From Numida meleagris (Eukaryota > Chordata > Aves > Galliformes > Numididae), in the NCBI RefSeq assembly GCF_002078875.1, contig NC_034414.1, positions 12,466,355 through 12,530,354 on the forward strand: 64,000 bases of DNA. Reading direction: 5' to 3'. The first letter of the stretch is position 1; each line of letters begins with the position of its first letter. The notes under the pieces are model-generated. The model searched no databases. It saw only the letters and a program-made list of their open reading frames with translations, and had not been told where the DNA came from. Below, piece by piece: positions 11,851 to 25,214 of the stretch. A program made the position numbers and the translations under genes.

Positions 11851-14786
11851 GCCACTCTCCCAACTTCCCTTTCTAAGGCAAATCTGAGCCTTCATTTTGG
11901 GACTTCTTTTGTGGCTATGCAGAGGGTGTGCAAGCAAATACAGGCTCTGAAGGATGAGAGGCAGCCAGAGCAGCCTCACAGTTAAGATTTCCCTGGCTGG
12001 AGACAGGCACACACAACGAGCAAAGAGAAGTTGAACAACGCAGTATCAGCTGAGAGCAGCAGCGGGAGATGAGCAGGCTTTCTGTGCACTGCAGGGGATC
12101 AGAGATAATTCAGAAAACAGAGACAAATTCAATTTAATACAGTAAATTAACAAGAAACCAAGAGAAAAATTGGGGTCAATCCAGCATGCACATGGCATTC
12201 TCATTGATGAACAAGCAGACGACAAAGTTTTTACATTTCAGAGGTCTCCAGAAATGAGCAGCACCCAGAAACTCAGCAGATGGCCTTGAAAAAATGGCCT
12301 GTTCTCTTCAGAGCCCCAGTGGGAGCTGAACCCTTTCACAATCATGGGAACAGTCTCTAGCTAGCAAGCAACCACCAGCAAAATAAGCGAATTTGCTTTC
12401 ACAGCATTTCCTCTGGTTTGTTCCAAGTTTTCTCTGCTCATTTCTGCATCTTCAATGCAAATACCATTTTTTTCTCCCCTAACCGGTTTTGCAGTTACTG
12501 GCAGCAGGGGAAGCAGGGAGTACAAACAAAAGCACTCGGTAATTCAGCCCCAGAAACGCATCTGAAGCTCTGGCTCCAAGGCTCTGACAACAGCGCTGAA
12601 AAAGCGTGCTACTCCCCTTGACATCCAATGGTATGTCAGTGTGTACGTTGCCTGCCACTGCTCTGCCCCTTCTCCTCGCTGCCCCCAGACACCCCTCCTC
12701 ACTGGGGAGGGCATGTGAGCAACCACATTGCCACTGCCTGGCAGGGACGAGACCAAGCCAGACAGGTGACATGGGACAGAGCCACGTCTGACATGACACA
12801 CACAGCTCTTGACATATCTGTCGCTGTGCCTGCTGCACTGCAGTGGGATCTCACCAGCAGATGCTTTCTGTCACTGCAAAGAAATACCCTTTGTCTCTGC
12901 TGTACACACAGCATCAGAGCCCTGGACTCTTGCACTTCAAAAAATTATGAATAGAGAGATGATGCATCGGTCACAAAATATTTTCCTGTGCCTACTGCGA
13001 ATCTGGCATCTCTCAGTGGCCACAAATATTGCAAAAAAAATATCTGGGAGAGAGCAGATAAGGCTTTGCTAAGTCTCATTTCCATTTGGAAGTGAAGGGA
13101 GTGCTCACTGAGAAAAAAGGCAGGGGAGATAAAGTAAGATCAGAGATGGTGAAAAGACATCCATAAAGGGCACGGGAGGAAGAAATCAATCACAAATGCA
13201 GACAAGATCAAATAGCAGCACACCAGTCACAGCCGTATTTTCTTGGGGAAAAAAAGCTGCAGGACGGAGAGGCGGTGCAGCTCCAAGCTGTGAGGAGTGC
13301 TGCTCTCTGCACCCACTGCATAGCAGAGAGTCGCTCATTCTCCATAGCAACAAGATACTTAAAAGCCAATCTGGAAACTGAAAACCAGCTTAAAAACAAA
13401 ACACAACACGGATCGATTTATTCTCTCTATTTTAAGCCTCAGCTGTGTGTGAAGTACACAGAATAGCATTCGCTCGGCTTGAGGGAGCATCTTCAGGGAA
13501 AGCTCTCCTCTCCCATCACACCCATCCCAGAACTGACCCCCGGTGTGAAGCACTGCACACACATGCGCATTCCCTGCCCTCACATAAAACCAATGCCCCA
13601 GGCACAGGCCCAGTGCACACAGCTGGAGCTGACCAGCTGCTGCAGGAAGGTGCTGACACCTCCCAGCCCTTTCCAAAGGGTTCAGGAGGGTGCAAGTCAC
13701 TGCCTTTTGTTGCAAAAAATAAAATATTGTCTTTCTGTTCAGTAGCTACCAGCTCAATTCTCTGCTTACAAGAGCTCCGGACGTGCTCATATCCTGATCT
13801 TGATGTCTACTTATACCTGCTTGGAAACATCTCTGTTCAGGTACCTGAATGACTCCAATAAAGCCGTTACGCTGACTTCATCAGCAGAGCTTTGGAAGTA
13901 CTACAGAGCTTGTCTCCTCCTCGAAGGCACTGATGGAGCCTGCACAGCACATTCCAGAGTATACCAGGATTACTCAGAAGCTCATCAAGTGGAAGTGAAT
14001 GGATCACACTGAAAAAGCTGCAGCACAGTGAGGGTTTCAGTCCTGGCCCCGGTTCAGCTCTGCTGCTGAGACCGGCTTCCCCATGGAAAGGGGCAAAAAA
14101 GAACGCTAGCAAATCACAGCTCCTTAAGCACAAATATCCCAGCTACATTTTGCAAGTTAATCGCTCTAATCAACTAAAACTCTGCATCTTTGCACGCCAG
14201 CTCCAAACAAAATCCTAATACAGCAACAAAACTTCCTTTGCAACCTCCTCTATTTAAATCACACAGTAAAGAAAAAAGCTGGAGCAGGAAAGTTTACTCA
14301 GAGTGGTTACTGCCCAGTTTGGGTACCCCTCAGCTATCTGGAAGATGTTCTACTCTTCTCCTGCAAGGAACAAGCACACAGCAGTGCTGGAGTCATTTAG
14401 AACAAACGCAGCTGAACACAACGCTGCACAGCACCTTCTGTCCCCAGCTGGACAAACAAGAGACACAACAGGGCTGCTGCAAGCAAGGCTGCTCTCATGC
14501 ACTCAGCGTCTCCCAGGGCACAACAGAGCCATGCAGGAGGAGCAGGCTCACACAGCACCCAAGCAGGGAGGCTTCTGTCCAGGGGAAAATGAACAGAATG
14601 TGCCGAGGACTCGGAAGCCCAAAGCTGAACCTCCTAACTGGCACCGGGCACTAAAGAACTGGTGGGAACTGGGTACAGTGAGGCACATAGAATAGAAGCA
14701 GACAGTACTTGATTACATGCAAACATGTCAAAAACAAGGCATGCTGTGCTAGTTCTGTTTGGTTTATGGCTTCTCTGCCATTGATT

Positions 14787-14803
14787 TTATTATTATTATT
14801 ATT
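14787..14803. repeat. (TTA)5 microsatellite
   Basis: Seen: five TTA units plus a partial unit, followed by a T run. Low complexity only. Confidence 0.85.
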
Positions 14804-14966
14804 GTTTTTTTAACAGTAACAGAGCTATAAGGAAGAAAGAAGAACATGCCTTAGGATTAGCTAGAGATGTATTTACAGTGCCTGCCATGGAAGTCATCTT
14901 TTGAAGCATTCACATTAAAGATGGCTATAGCTTAGACTCATCTTCAACTTAATAAGTCCTAAGTTT

Positions 14967-14982
14967 AAAAAAAAAAAAAAAA
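14967..14982. repeat. A16 homopolymer
   Basis: Seen: sixteen A in a row. The preceding sequence does not look like a processed transcript, so it is treated as simple repeat. Confidence 0.9.
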
Positions 14983-17580
14983 GTACTGTACTCAGCAATT
15001 TTGCCTTGGCTCAGTACCACTGTCTTACAGACTTTATCTATGTCTGCTAAATTAAGAATTTCAGAAACATTTGATCTACATACACAAAACATCCATCTGT
15101 CTGTCCATTTCTTCTGTGGCCAACATATGTGAACGAGACTTTGGACTTAAATGACAGAAATTTTTAATCAGACAATCCTTAGCCACAGTATTCATTAGCA
15201 GAAAAAAAGATGTTGTCAATCTTGGCTTTTCATTTCCTTATGCAATCATTTATTCAAGTATAAAATATTAATTTTTAAGCCACCGACCAAATCTACCCTT
15301 ATTTCTGAAGAAAATGATTTCTAGAAGTACTTTATGGAAAGAATAATTTTCGTCTGCATAGGTTATGAGGCAGATGGAAAAGTATCCTCATAAAAACACA
15401 TTTGCTGGTCAAACTCTCTTTCCTATATGATTAGTTACAAAGGAGGAAATATTTATTTCACTACATTGGCTCAAAGGTTGTCAGGAGCAAACCTCTTCGT
15501 GGAAGGCATACAAAGTTGCTCCATTTCCATAGGTTATCTTACTGACCTCAAACTTGAGGTATCCTAAGAGTTTACTAAGGGGTGAGGAAGCCACACAGCT
15601 CACACAGGTGTCACTTTTCTGGCAATCAGCATGGAAAATAATGGCATTTGAATCTTCAGCTCAGAGCTGATGGCAGCCCCAGGAAAGCCATGTCCCATCC
15701 AGTCAAGTTTTACCCTATGGAAATATCTCTTCAGTCAGAGAAACAAATGTCATCCCAACCTCCATTCCTATGTTTTAAAACCCTCTTTTAGACACCATAA
15801 GGCCTGAATACCCAATGTAACCCCCTCAAATCTGCTTCCAAGTTCTGTGGGACTGCAATGCAGAGCAGAGGGCCGCCCTAAGTGCTGCATTATGCTGTCA
15901 GTGGCAGGTAGCTCTTGCACACAGCCAAACCCACGCCCTGCTATGTCCCACCACTCGCGGCACAGCCAGTAACAAAGACATCAGCAGCGTGGTGAGAGGA
16001 CACTGTCTCCAGGAGCTCCTAGGCAAAAACGCTGCATCCACAAACAAGCCAAAACCACACTTCCTTATCCACCAAAGTTCTGGTCAGATCCTGGCGCATG
16101 CTTTTAATAAAAAGGAGTCTGTAGGACTCTCAGTTTGTTTGCCCCTGCCTTGTGAGGTTGCAGCCTCAGCCAGCACACATCAGAGAGCCTCTCCACACTG
16201 GTGGCATGTGTATGCAGGTATCCAGCGCAGCACAAAGTCACAAGGCACAGCAGCCTGTGAATCACAAGGGCTTGGTTGTTCCATCTTAGGAAGTTTAATT
16301 AGCCTGATGATGTTATCTTAATTAAATTGAGTTTATATTTAAGTCTGAAATATGAATATATTTTCAAAACTCTTGATGATAGCAAATCTGAAGAGACACT
16401 GGAAGGAAAGGAAAACTACCAGAGAAAGTAGGGCTGGCTGAATATGATAAATGCAACTGTATTTTTGAATGCAGGCAATTACAGCCCAGGTGGTTCTCTG
16501 TTCAGGGCCCTCTAGGTCAATCAGATTTCTAAAGGGGAAATGGGAGGGTCTAAAACAACACTTCTTCGCTTAAGAGCAGATAAGCAAAACATAAAAGGTA
16601 AAACTGACAGTGAGAGGAAAAAAACCTGTCAAGTCAGAGGTTAGCAGATAATGTTTGAAGAGTCCTGCTGTGCACATAATGATTTACACTTTTCTGGCTC
16701 ACAAGAAACACTGCTGGTCTTGTAAAAACGAACTGCAGCCTAGCAAGGTGCCACACGTGCAGGCCAGAAGCCAGTTTGAGAGAGTAAATAGGAAACGGTG
16801 AAATTCCCAAGGGAGGAAAAAAAATGGCTCAGCATTTAAGAAATTCTTTCTTATTTACTCAAGAGCAAGGGAAATTTCAGTTTATCTCTGTGCTGTCCAT
16901 GCTGAAGCCAAGAATTTCAGCTCCAGCCATAACTGAATAAAGATGACTGCTAAATGGAGACATCACCTCAGCACCTGAGCAGTGACAGACACCTGGCACC
17001 CTGGTCCTTCACCTGGCCCAATCCAAACAACTGCTGGGATCCTCCAGGATTCTGGATTGCAAGCCAGAACTCTGGCAACATCTGGTAAAGAATATTAAAA
17101 AAAAAACCACAGAATAAATGGCAGGAAGAACTGACAGTATCTGGTGGTACTAAGCCTCATTCCTTTCTTATTCCATCCTTCATTCTGACAAAGCCTTGCC
17201 AGCCCTAGTGACACCAGGACATCTTTCCCCCCCGTGCACTGATGGGAAGCACCAGGAGTAGGGCTGTGCCCTGTGCCCTCCTGCTCACCTTGCTGCACAG
17301 TGCTTCTCCTGAGCACAGCTAGGAAGACCCCCATGCTCTCAGCTGCCTGTCAGTAATACACATTGGGAGCATCAAAAAAAGCATCCTGCATCACTGCAAA
17401 TTGAACTGCAGCCTTCCCATCAGAGAAACAGATGCACTTGAAATCTTTGCAAGCAATTAAATTCACTGTCCTTGCTAACTTTGGCAATTTCTCTAAAAGT
17501 TCAATCTCAAGAATTTAATAATTACTTCTGTTGGTCTTGGTTCTCTGATAAGCTTGAGATAGCAAGTTTTATTTCCAACC

Positions 17581-18110
17581 TGTCATGGTTTTGTGATTTT
17601 CGGTTATTGGTATTCCACATCATAACATCATGTAGTGGACATACCTAGTTCTCAGAAGAGAAGGACTACTACAGTCCCCACGGTACTTTGCTCCTTTGTT
17701 ACCATTTTCCAGCCGGAGGGAAAAGATAGAAGCTCGCAGTATAAAAACTTGCAGATCACGAGACCTCGTCCCTTTTTCCGCTGTCTCTCGTCTTGGCAGC
17801 ACCTCGCTCTCCAGCCGTCTTATCGCCGGTAGTAGAGTAAGGCCTACCTTGATTTTGGGACATTCTCTCTCTCTGTATTGGATTTATCAGCTTAAATTGT
17901 AATTATATTGTATTATAGTGTGTTGTTTTGCATTCCGATATCGTATTTAGTAAATTAGTTTGTTTCTCCTCAGATTGTTGCCACTGTTCTTTGCTCTCAG
18001 GGCCATCTCCCTACTCTTTTCCCCTTTCCCCTTTTCCCGGGACGTGGGCCCTTGGGTCCCCCGTCCCCTTTGTCACAGAAATCGGGCCTAACACCCGTAA
18101 ATCGTTGACA
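17581..18110 (+). mobile_element. Solo LTR of an avian endogenous retrovirus, intact ends and target duplication
   Basis: Seen: the element begins TGTCATGG and ends GTTGACA, so its tips form the short inverted repeat TGTCA/TGACA. It is flanked on both sides by the identical 5-base sequence CAACC (17576-17580 and 18111-18115). A TATA box (TATAAAAA) lies at 17740-17747 and a possible AGTAAA polyadenylation signal at 17949-17954, so its sense is plus. No internal viral region is present: the sequence before and after the duplication is unrelated host DNA. That is the signature of LTR-LTR recombination leaving a solo LTR. The 5-base duplication suits ERVL-like or gamma-type integration better than the 6 bases usual for ERVK-like elements. 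The undamaged ends suggest a fairly young copy. The exact family cannot be named without a repeat library. It is antisense to the putative SERGEF gene. Confidence 0.88.
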
Positions 18111-18115
18111 CAACC

Positions 18116-21100
18116 TCTGACAGAAACAGTTAATAAAAAAGAAATCTCTTAAAAAAAAGACTCAACAAAAACAATCATGTTCCTGCCTTCCTCCTTCTTT
18201 GAAAACAGAAATACAGTAAGTAACACAGGAAAGCAGACTAGAATACAGTCGTGCTAGGAAACAAACAGGTTCATCTCCATGAGGAAGAACGATGGTTTCA
18301 GTGGTGTACATGCAGGCACAGGTATGACTTGCACTGATCCACACGTGCACACTTAGATGCCTGAAGCGAGTTCAGAACATAGAGCTAAGGTCAAGTGAGT
18401 ATTTTCAAAGTTACCTAGCTACTCTTGATGCTCAGTTTGGTGCTCAGTTACGAGACTGCAGCTTCAGGACAGGCCCTTCCTGCCCTCTGGAATCAGGCAC
18501 CTTCACTGCCCATTATTACTACCTCAGGTAACGAAGAACTAAGGCCTTCCAAAAGCCACTAGTAGACACTGCCAGGAATGCTGACCCGATGAAAGAATAA
18601 AGTGAGCCAAATGAAGCTTGTAAACAGGGAGCTCCTCATAATGTCAGCATGAGTCATTATTATTGTTTTCTTGTTATTCCCATCCAGTTAAAGTCATTAT
18701 CTTCAATTAAGGAGGCATCTTTTTTCCTGGATGTACAGCAACATTCAGTCATATTAGGTAACTTGAGGTCTGTAAAAAGCTAAGATATTTCTCTAGGAGC
18801 TTGCACTGAGTTCCTGAACCACCAACTTTTTGGACAAAAAAAATCTCAAAAAATGTGCTGCCTGAGAAGGAGCAGCACAAGAGAGAAGAGGAGAGTCCCA
18901 ACCCAACGGTGATGATTAATGTGCTGTGGCTGAGATCCCAAGAGGCCACAAGTTAAGAGTAGGAAATGCAGCTCAGCTTTAGATTCAAGACTGGTAGGAA
19001 AATTAAGTGACAGCTAAAATATTTACATTCACATAAAGAAAATCGATTGTAAGACTGAGCACAATTACTGAGCAGACGCTCACTGTTAATGTCCTGCAAA
19101 TATTAACTTGGGATATTGCATTATTACTGTCCTGTGCCATATCTCAGATGCTGAGCTTTTGCCAGTTCGAGGAACTGTTGCTTATTTCAGCTGACTTGAA
19201 AACAATTCTAATCTTCCTCTCCTTTACCCTCAAAACATTTGCAGGACAGAGTGGAAGACCAAACCACATTAAACCTTCATCATCCATTTTTAAATGTTGT
19301 TGGCAGTAACTATCCCATTTGATCCAGCTGAGTGCATTAGTTGAGGGATAGGCTTCTATTCTCAAGTCTGACTGCTCTGCCTCGAGTGATATGAATTGCT
19401 GCCGTCACCTGCAGATGTTGGAGTGCTTTGCTCCTGAGCAAGCCTTTGTACTGACTGGTTGCTGCTAACTTAACCACAGAGGCCTGAACAGGCTTTTGAG
19501 TATTGAAGTCTTCAAGAAAACTGCATGGAAATCTATAACCAAGGCATTTGAAAGGATGTTCCAATTCCAACCAAAAAAAAAAATCCAAAGTATGTGGGAA
19601 GACGAAGTTTCAATTGTTACACACTGGAGATGCAAGACAATAATGAGCATTTGAAATACGAGTGTAGAAAAAGTGGGCTTAGCCTGGGAACATACCATCG
19701 TTTGGCCTCACTCAACATTTGTAGGCAAATTTCATACAGGTCTCAGACCTGTCTGTACAAATGCAGAGACTCTGGTCACTGCAGAAACAATTTAAAAATA
19801 TAGTCTCATTTTTCATGGTATATTTTTGTTCTCACCACTGGACCCTTTCAACATTTAAAAATCTAAGGTAGTTTTAGGCAATGGTTTCAACTTCTCTCTT
19901 TTCCTCCTCTCTTTGATCTTCCTGTCCCTGTGCATAAGCTGCTGAGATGAAGCAAGCTCTGCCTTGAGCTTAGGGAACACAATGTAAGTGCTTATTCTGA
20001 TCTCGTCTTGCAGGCTGTCACCATCCTGGCCATACCACGGAGCACCCCTGGCTGTAACCCAGCCCTCCTAGAGCAGTCAGCTTGTGGGCTGTGTGTTCCT
20101 ACCTGCCTGTAGTTGGGACAGACCCTAGCATCAGCAGTTTTCCCAGAGAGAAATCCAGTAAACCACAAAGCCTGCATGACCACACAAGGGGTGACCTGCC
20201 CATCCTTCCTACGTGGAAAAATGCAATGTTGCAACAAAGGAACAGAAAGAATGGAAGTACCAGTTCTCCTTTTTTAAATGTCTCATTTGCAATATGGAGG
20301 GAAGGTTGCTTTTTTATTTGTTTGTTTTACATAACGAGTGCTTTTACTGGAGTGTAAGAAGAGACAAACACAGTAGAAACCTCAATTTAAAAAAAAAAGT
20401 AACATGATAAATCTGGCTTACCTCCCACAGACACAAAGCAAACTGTCATTAATTTACCCCTCTCTGCACAGGAATTGAAGTTGAGCCCAGTCTCTCTCCT
20501 TTTCTCACACAGGATTAGGTGATAAGTTAGCCAGAAACAATCCAAAAGAGCTCCAAAACTATTCCTTATATGGCAGATACTTTTGGAAGTTCTGTTCTGC
20601 CACTGATTTTGGCAGTTGTGAAGAGAATCTGTCCCATTTTTCCGTAACATCTTTCCTCACAGTACACTGACTTTGAGGGGGTGCAGCTCTCCTGACATCA
20701 TCATACACCCTGGAAGCAAGATGTTATACCAAGGCCTAAATCTCTAGCATTTCTGCAGTTCCCCTACTATGACGATTTAAAGAGAAAACCCTCAGAAGCA
20801 GTCTAAAATTACAGAAACCATGACATAGCTCCAAACTGAATAAATATTAGAAGGAAAAAAAAAAAGCAAATGACATCAAAACCTACCCAACAGGGGAGAA
20901 ATGTATGTTGTGACACACTTCAGTTTCAGCGTAGAAAAGAAAATAACAAAGTATCTGCTATCTTTAAGTGCTGACTCACCAGGTCACCAGATTCTGGCTG
21001 CAGGATCTGATATCCCTAAGGATGTTTGGGCTTTGGAGCTGTCCCTAATGAATACACATGCCTCACCGCGCAAATGCATTGCCTAGAACTGAGATAAAAA

Positions 21101-24100
21101 TCTGCGTTCTTGAGTTCTGAAGAAGGTGGCTGATATCCTGCAGGGAGTGGAGACAGTTACAGTTATTAGGGTAAGAGTGGGAAATAACAGGCACGAAACG
21201 GCGCTTTTCCTTGCTGAGGGCAAATGAGGTCATATCAAGTCAGAGCTGCAGAAAATGAAGAATTTGTCTAACTTTCTCATGTGCTGTCTTCCCCGGACTG
21301 AAAGCCATTTTCTCTTACTATCCCAAACCAGCCATCAAAGCATTTATCAGCAAATGAGCAGCCAGAAGCATGGGTAAAGGAAGAAGCAGCTGGAGCGCAG
21401 CAAGGACATGTGCCCCTTAGTGCAGCACTGCAGCACTACCCCAGGCCAGAGGCATCAGGAGGCAACAGGGACCTCATGCACTGCAAGGAAAAAATCTCAT
21501 CTTAGGCTAGACAGAGAACTGCAGGAGCATTCTGCAGGAACTAAAGAGCCTTTAGCTAAAATGAAACCACAGCCACAGGAATATCAGGGAAAAAAACCCA
21601 ACACCTGAGCCCCCTTTAAAGGCTGTGCACACATACATCTGATCTAAATTACATGTATACACACACACTCTGCCATGCATGTTAAATATGTCCCCCAGAA
21701 GCAGCTTTCCATTCTCAGCCTTCATGACCCAGAACAGACCAAATTCCTTGATTGTCAAGGCCAACTGCAAGGCTCATCCAATCAGCTAGGTCTTCTTGTT
21801 AAGCCTATTTGCTGAGAGGACAACACTGCTTTTGACTCAGACTCACTCTGATGAGTCCTACACCAGAGAGATTCATTCCCACCTCTGTCAAAATTAGTTT
21901 GCCTCTTAAATTATGGAGTGAAGGTCACTTACCTAACTCCAGAGTGGGATTAAACTCTGGATAAAAATAGGATGGCACTGGCCCTTTATTTATCAGCTAG
22001 ATTCAGATCAGTTTCATCCTTTATGTCTTTGCTACATTTCACTCTCAAAGTATACGATTACCAAGATAAAGCTTATTTAATCATTCTGAAATCCAGTTTA
22101 TAAATAAGACAAATGATCAAAATGAAGACTTTCAAAACAAAGCAATATACAAATCTTAAATTTTCTGCTATGTGGTTTATTCCATCTGCTTAATAAACTA
22201 TCCACAGACCCACATGTACATGGTATAATCATATTTCACCAGACAGCTCTCTTTGTCCATTGCTCTGTGGATACAGAATGCAAATGAGAATGTTTTGGAC
22301 AGTAGATGTATGAGAGTTTGACGTTGCAGATATGTATCTGCGGGGTGAAAGCAGAGAAAAAGCAGATCATGCACAAGGGATTAGAAGCTACCACTGGCTG
22401 ACATGAAATGGAAGCAGGCCCTGCCTCTCACTGCTGCAAGCAGGACCAATGCTTCCTACCCAGGCCCCTGCCCATCACGTCCACGTGGTTTTTTTTCCCC
22501 CTCAGAAAACTCCTTTTTTTTTGCTATCACATAGGCAAAGCTTGTTCTCGCAGAAAACAAAGTAATATTAGAAGTGTCAGAGCCCATAGGCAAGAACAGA
22601 TTTATCAAAACATCACAGTAGCCTCCACTGCCACAAAGCTGACTCGGGGATTCACCCACCCTGTCTGCTATACAAGTGCAGGAACAGGGGTCAGCGTAAG
22701 CCAAAACTGAGGGGGAGTGAGGGGATGACATCCTCCTCACCCTGCAGTCTTTAACAGCTCCTTGTTCTGCTTGCAGACACATGACCTGAAGACGTGGGCT
22801 AAGAAAAAAAGAAAAAAAAGGAAACATGAGAATTTCTCAGCACTCTCTCTTCTTCTCACTTTCAGGAACATCCCTCAGAAAGCACTAAATTCCTAACACC
22901 AGTCTCCACACTGGTGCTCTCACAGTCACACTGTCCTTGAAGGGACTGCTGCCCTGTGTCCAGAAGGATCAGCCAGTCCACAGTGCTTCTGCCCTGCAGC
23001 CTCCAGGGGACGACCACATCCACACAACAGCACCTTTAATAAGTGCTTCTACTCCATGCAGCTCTGATAGAGATTCTTGAAGAGAGGCATTTGCAGACCA
23101 TACTGTTTGCAAGCTGTCCAGGAAATGAGTCTTTCCTATAAAAAACAGTGTTCCAACCACAAGCCAAGACGTTCAGGATCTCTCCTACGCTGTTTGATTT
23201 CTTGCAAATGCTCTCTATATATTCTTACTCACACTGATCTGGATACCTTGACCTCTCATTCTACAAATGCATACAAGAGCATCTGAATGTCAAGTGTTAT
23301 ATATATTTCCAAAGTGTTTCAGAAACACGTCTCTGCCTCATTCTTCACCATCCAGGTAAAAAAAGTCTTCTAGTTCCACACCAATATTTTGGAAAAAAAA
23401 AAATCTAATAAGGAACATGGCAGATACTTCAATTTTTTTTTTTGTCCAAGTAATGACCACAAGCAGATAAAACTTACGTTTTTGCAATGTAAGTGAATTT
23501 TTCTGCAGTTTGTGAAAACCATACTATGAAAAATAGCGATGTAAAAAGGGAGTGCTGAGCCTCCCTAACGTTTTCATGCGTTTAATTTTGGATGATAAGA
23601 ACATCTCTAGGAAAAGCTCATCCAGTAATGAAATTTGTAATAAAAAATGACCACCCAGAAGTAAAAGCAGTTATACACAATTAATGAATTCATTCAGCCA
23701 GTCACTAAATCAAAACAGCAAACCAGACTCTCTTAATCATGCAGAGAAACAGTTTTCAGTGATTCTTATATTGTACTTTGCTCAAGGCCTGTATTACCAA
23801 TTGGTTATTTCTGCGATTCTTAACCACTTGCAGTATAAAGTTATTTAAAATTTAAATGTCATTCAGTGATACCGCTTAAGAACATATTGTTCTTTCCAGG
23901 TTTCTAATTCTGAAGGAAATTAATATCGGATTTATTTTCTGGGTCAAAAAAAGACTGTGAATATTCAGTAAAGTCAGCAAGTTATTACTGTTAACTTCAG
24001 ATCTCCAGAAAGGATCTCAACTCTTCCCTTTGAGGGGAGAAACTTGGTATAAAACATACCAGGCATTCAGAAAGCCATCACTGCCTGAAGCTCACATGTT

Positions 24101-25047
24101 CCCCTCCCACCTGGGACAGGTGGGACCCTTGCGTTATAGATCTCGTCTTCAAAATCTGTCAAAGACATTTTGAAAGTTTTCACTTGTTATTCAATATTAC
24201 ACTCAACAACGGACATTAAAAGGAACAGTAACTCTGAAAAAGCTCAGAGCAAGAGAATATTAAGAAACAGCTGTTTGACTGAAGGCCAAAGAACAGTCAG
24301 ATGTCTTTTTCCTTTCTGCTGTAAATGCCCCATACCTCATCTCTTCTGTATTCCAGTAGCTTCCTCATCTAGTTTTCACACACAAAAACACACAAAAAAG
24401 AACATCCCAACACTCTCTCTGTCAAACTTTGCAGAGGAGCTCTGTGCACTCTTCACGAAACACAATATCAATTTCCAACACTAAAGGCAAAGTCCAGGAC
24501 ATAAAACTTCAGAAGTGTCACTGAAGGATAAAGCTGTCCAACATTCCCTGACCACCTCATTGCCACCACACTTCTTCATGCTGAAATCTTGGGTTTTTTT
24601 TTTTGTTTGTTTCTTTAAGCTTTTTTTCCCTTTGGATGCAACTTCTATGCACCTGTGACTTAAACCAGCACCAACTGAGCACAAAGTGCTGTGCTGATTC
24701 TCCAGGCCTTTTCTAACAGCAGGGTCTAGCTACTGCCAATTTCTAGTGCCAGCTTGGTAATGGAAAGTCACAAATTTCTCTCCCAGATTCCCACTTTCTC
24801 AAGGACAGCAGTCAAGAGAGACCCTACAAGGTGACTCTTAATCAAGAACCTGCCTCCAATTACAATTATTGCAGTTACGATTCCTGAGTGAACCTATTAA
24901 TCAAAGTCTCTGCACAGCAAGATCTTTAATCTGACATAAATCCTTTCAAGTCACCTCCAAACCTGGGAATAAAACCAATTTTCTTCCTCCCAAATAATTT
25001 CAACAATAGCCAAAACCCTCCCTGCCTGCAAAAAAACATGTGTGCTC
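18116..25047. other. Unique non-coding DNA downstream of the solo LTR
   Basis: No repeats were recognised beyond short A and T runs. Short frames only. A plus-strand acceptor-like site (CTCTCCTTTTCTCACACAG, just before 20512) opens a frame of about 50 codons to a stop near 20660, with no recognisable domain. It is not annotated as a gene. Confidence 0.55.
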
Positions 25048-25146
25048 TCATTCATAATTGATATACCATTTCTGGGCTAAACTTGCAAAAACGTAGCTTC
25101 CACCTGTGCTGACACTGCTGCGATCAAGTTGCAAGTCCACACTTAC

Positions 25147-25214
25147 CACATTTATCACTGTCATGTCAGCATCTACAAATTCAAACATGAACCAGGATCT
25201 TGCCACATACAACC
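25147..25214 (-). other. Candidate cassette or alternative terminal exon (unproven)
   Basis: Seen: on the minus strand the acceptor TTTTCCCCTGTATTTCTGCAG is followed by 68 bases open in one frame, then a GTG/GTAAGT donor. The exon starts with two bases (GG) that would complete the glycine codon begun by the 37-base exon at 46487-46523, and it ends in phase 0. The peptide begins LYVARSW and ends DADMTVINV. If the donor is ignored, the same frame continues to a stop at 25048, which would suit a terminal exon. It does not encode the W-G-W-N-E-H-G stretch expected next in SERGEF. The evidence is therefore only splice-site strength and phase, and such pseudo-exons are common in vertebrate introns. 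No function is assigned. Confidence 0.22.

Larger units (their letters stand above)
11691..17575. other. Unique non-coding DNA, moderately GC-rich to about 14.7 kb
   Basis: The part from 12.4 to 14.7 kb is richer in G and C than its surroundings and so carries several overlapping chance frames, up to 154 codons at 14190-14654, on both strands and in different registers. None has a recognisable domain or convincing splice context. From 14.7 kb on it is AT-rich with simple repeats only. Confidence 0.55.

Noticed and set aside
14190..14695. Two overlapping plus-strand frames of 154 and 130 codons
   Set aside because: Different registers of the same GC-rich DNA, no recognised motif in either.
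20405..20446. Minus-strand 42-base segment between CAATTCCTGTGCAG and GAG/GTAAGC
   Set aside because: The only open phase does not fit the phase left by the candidate exons upstream.
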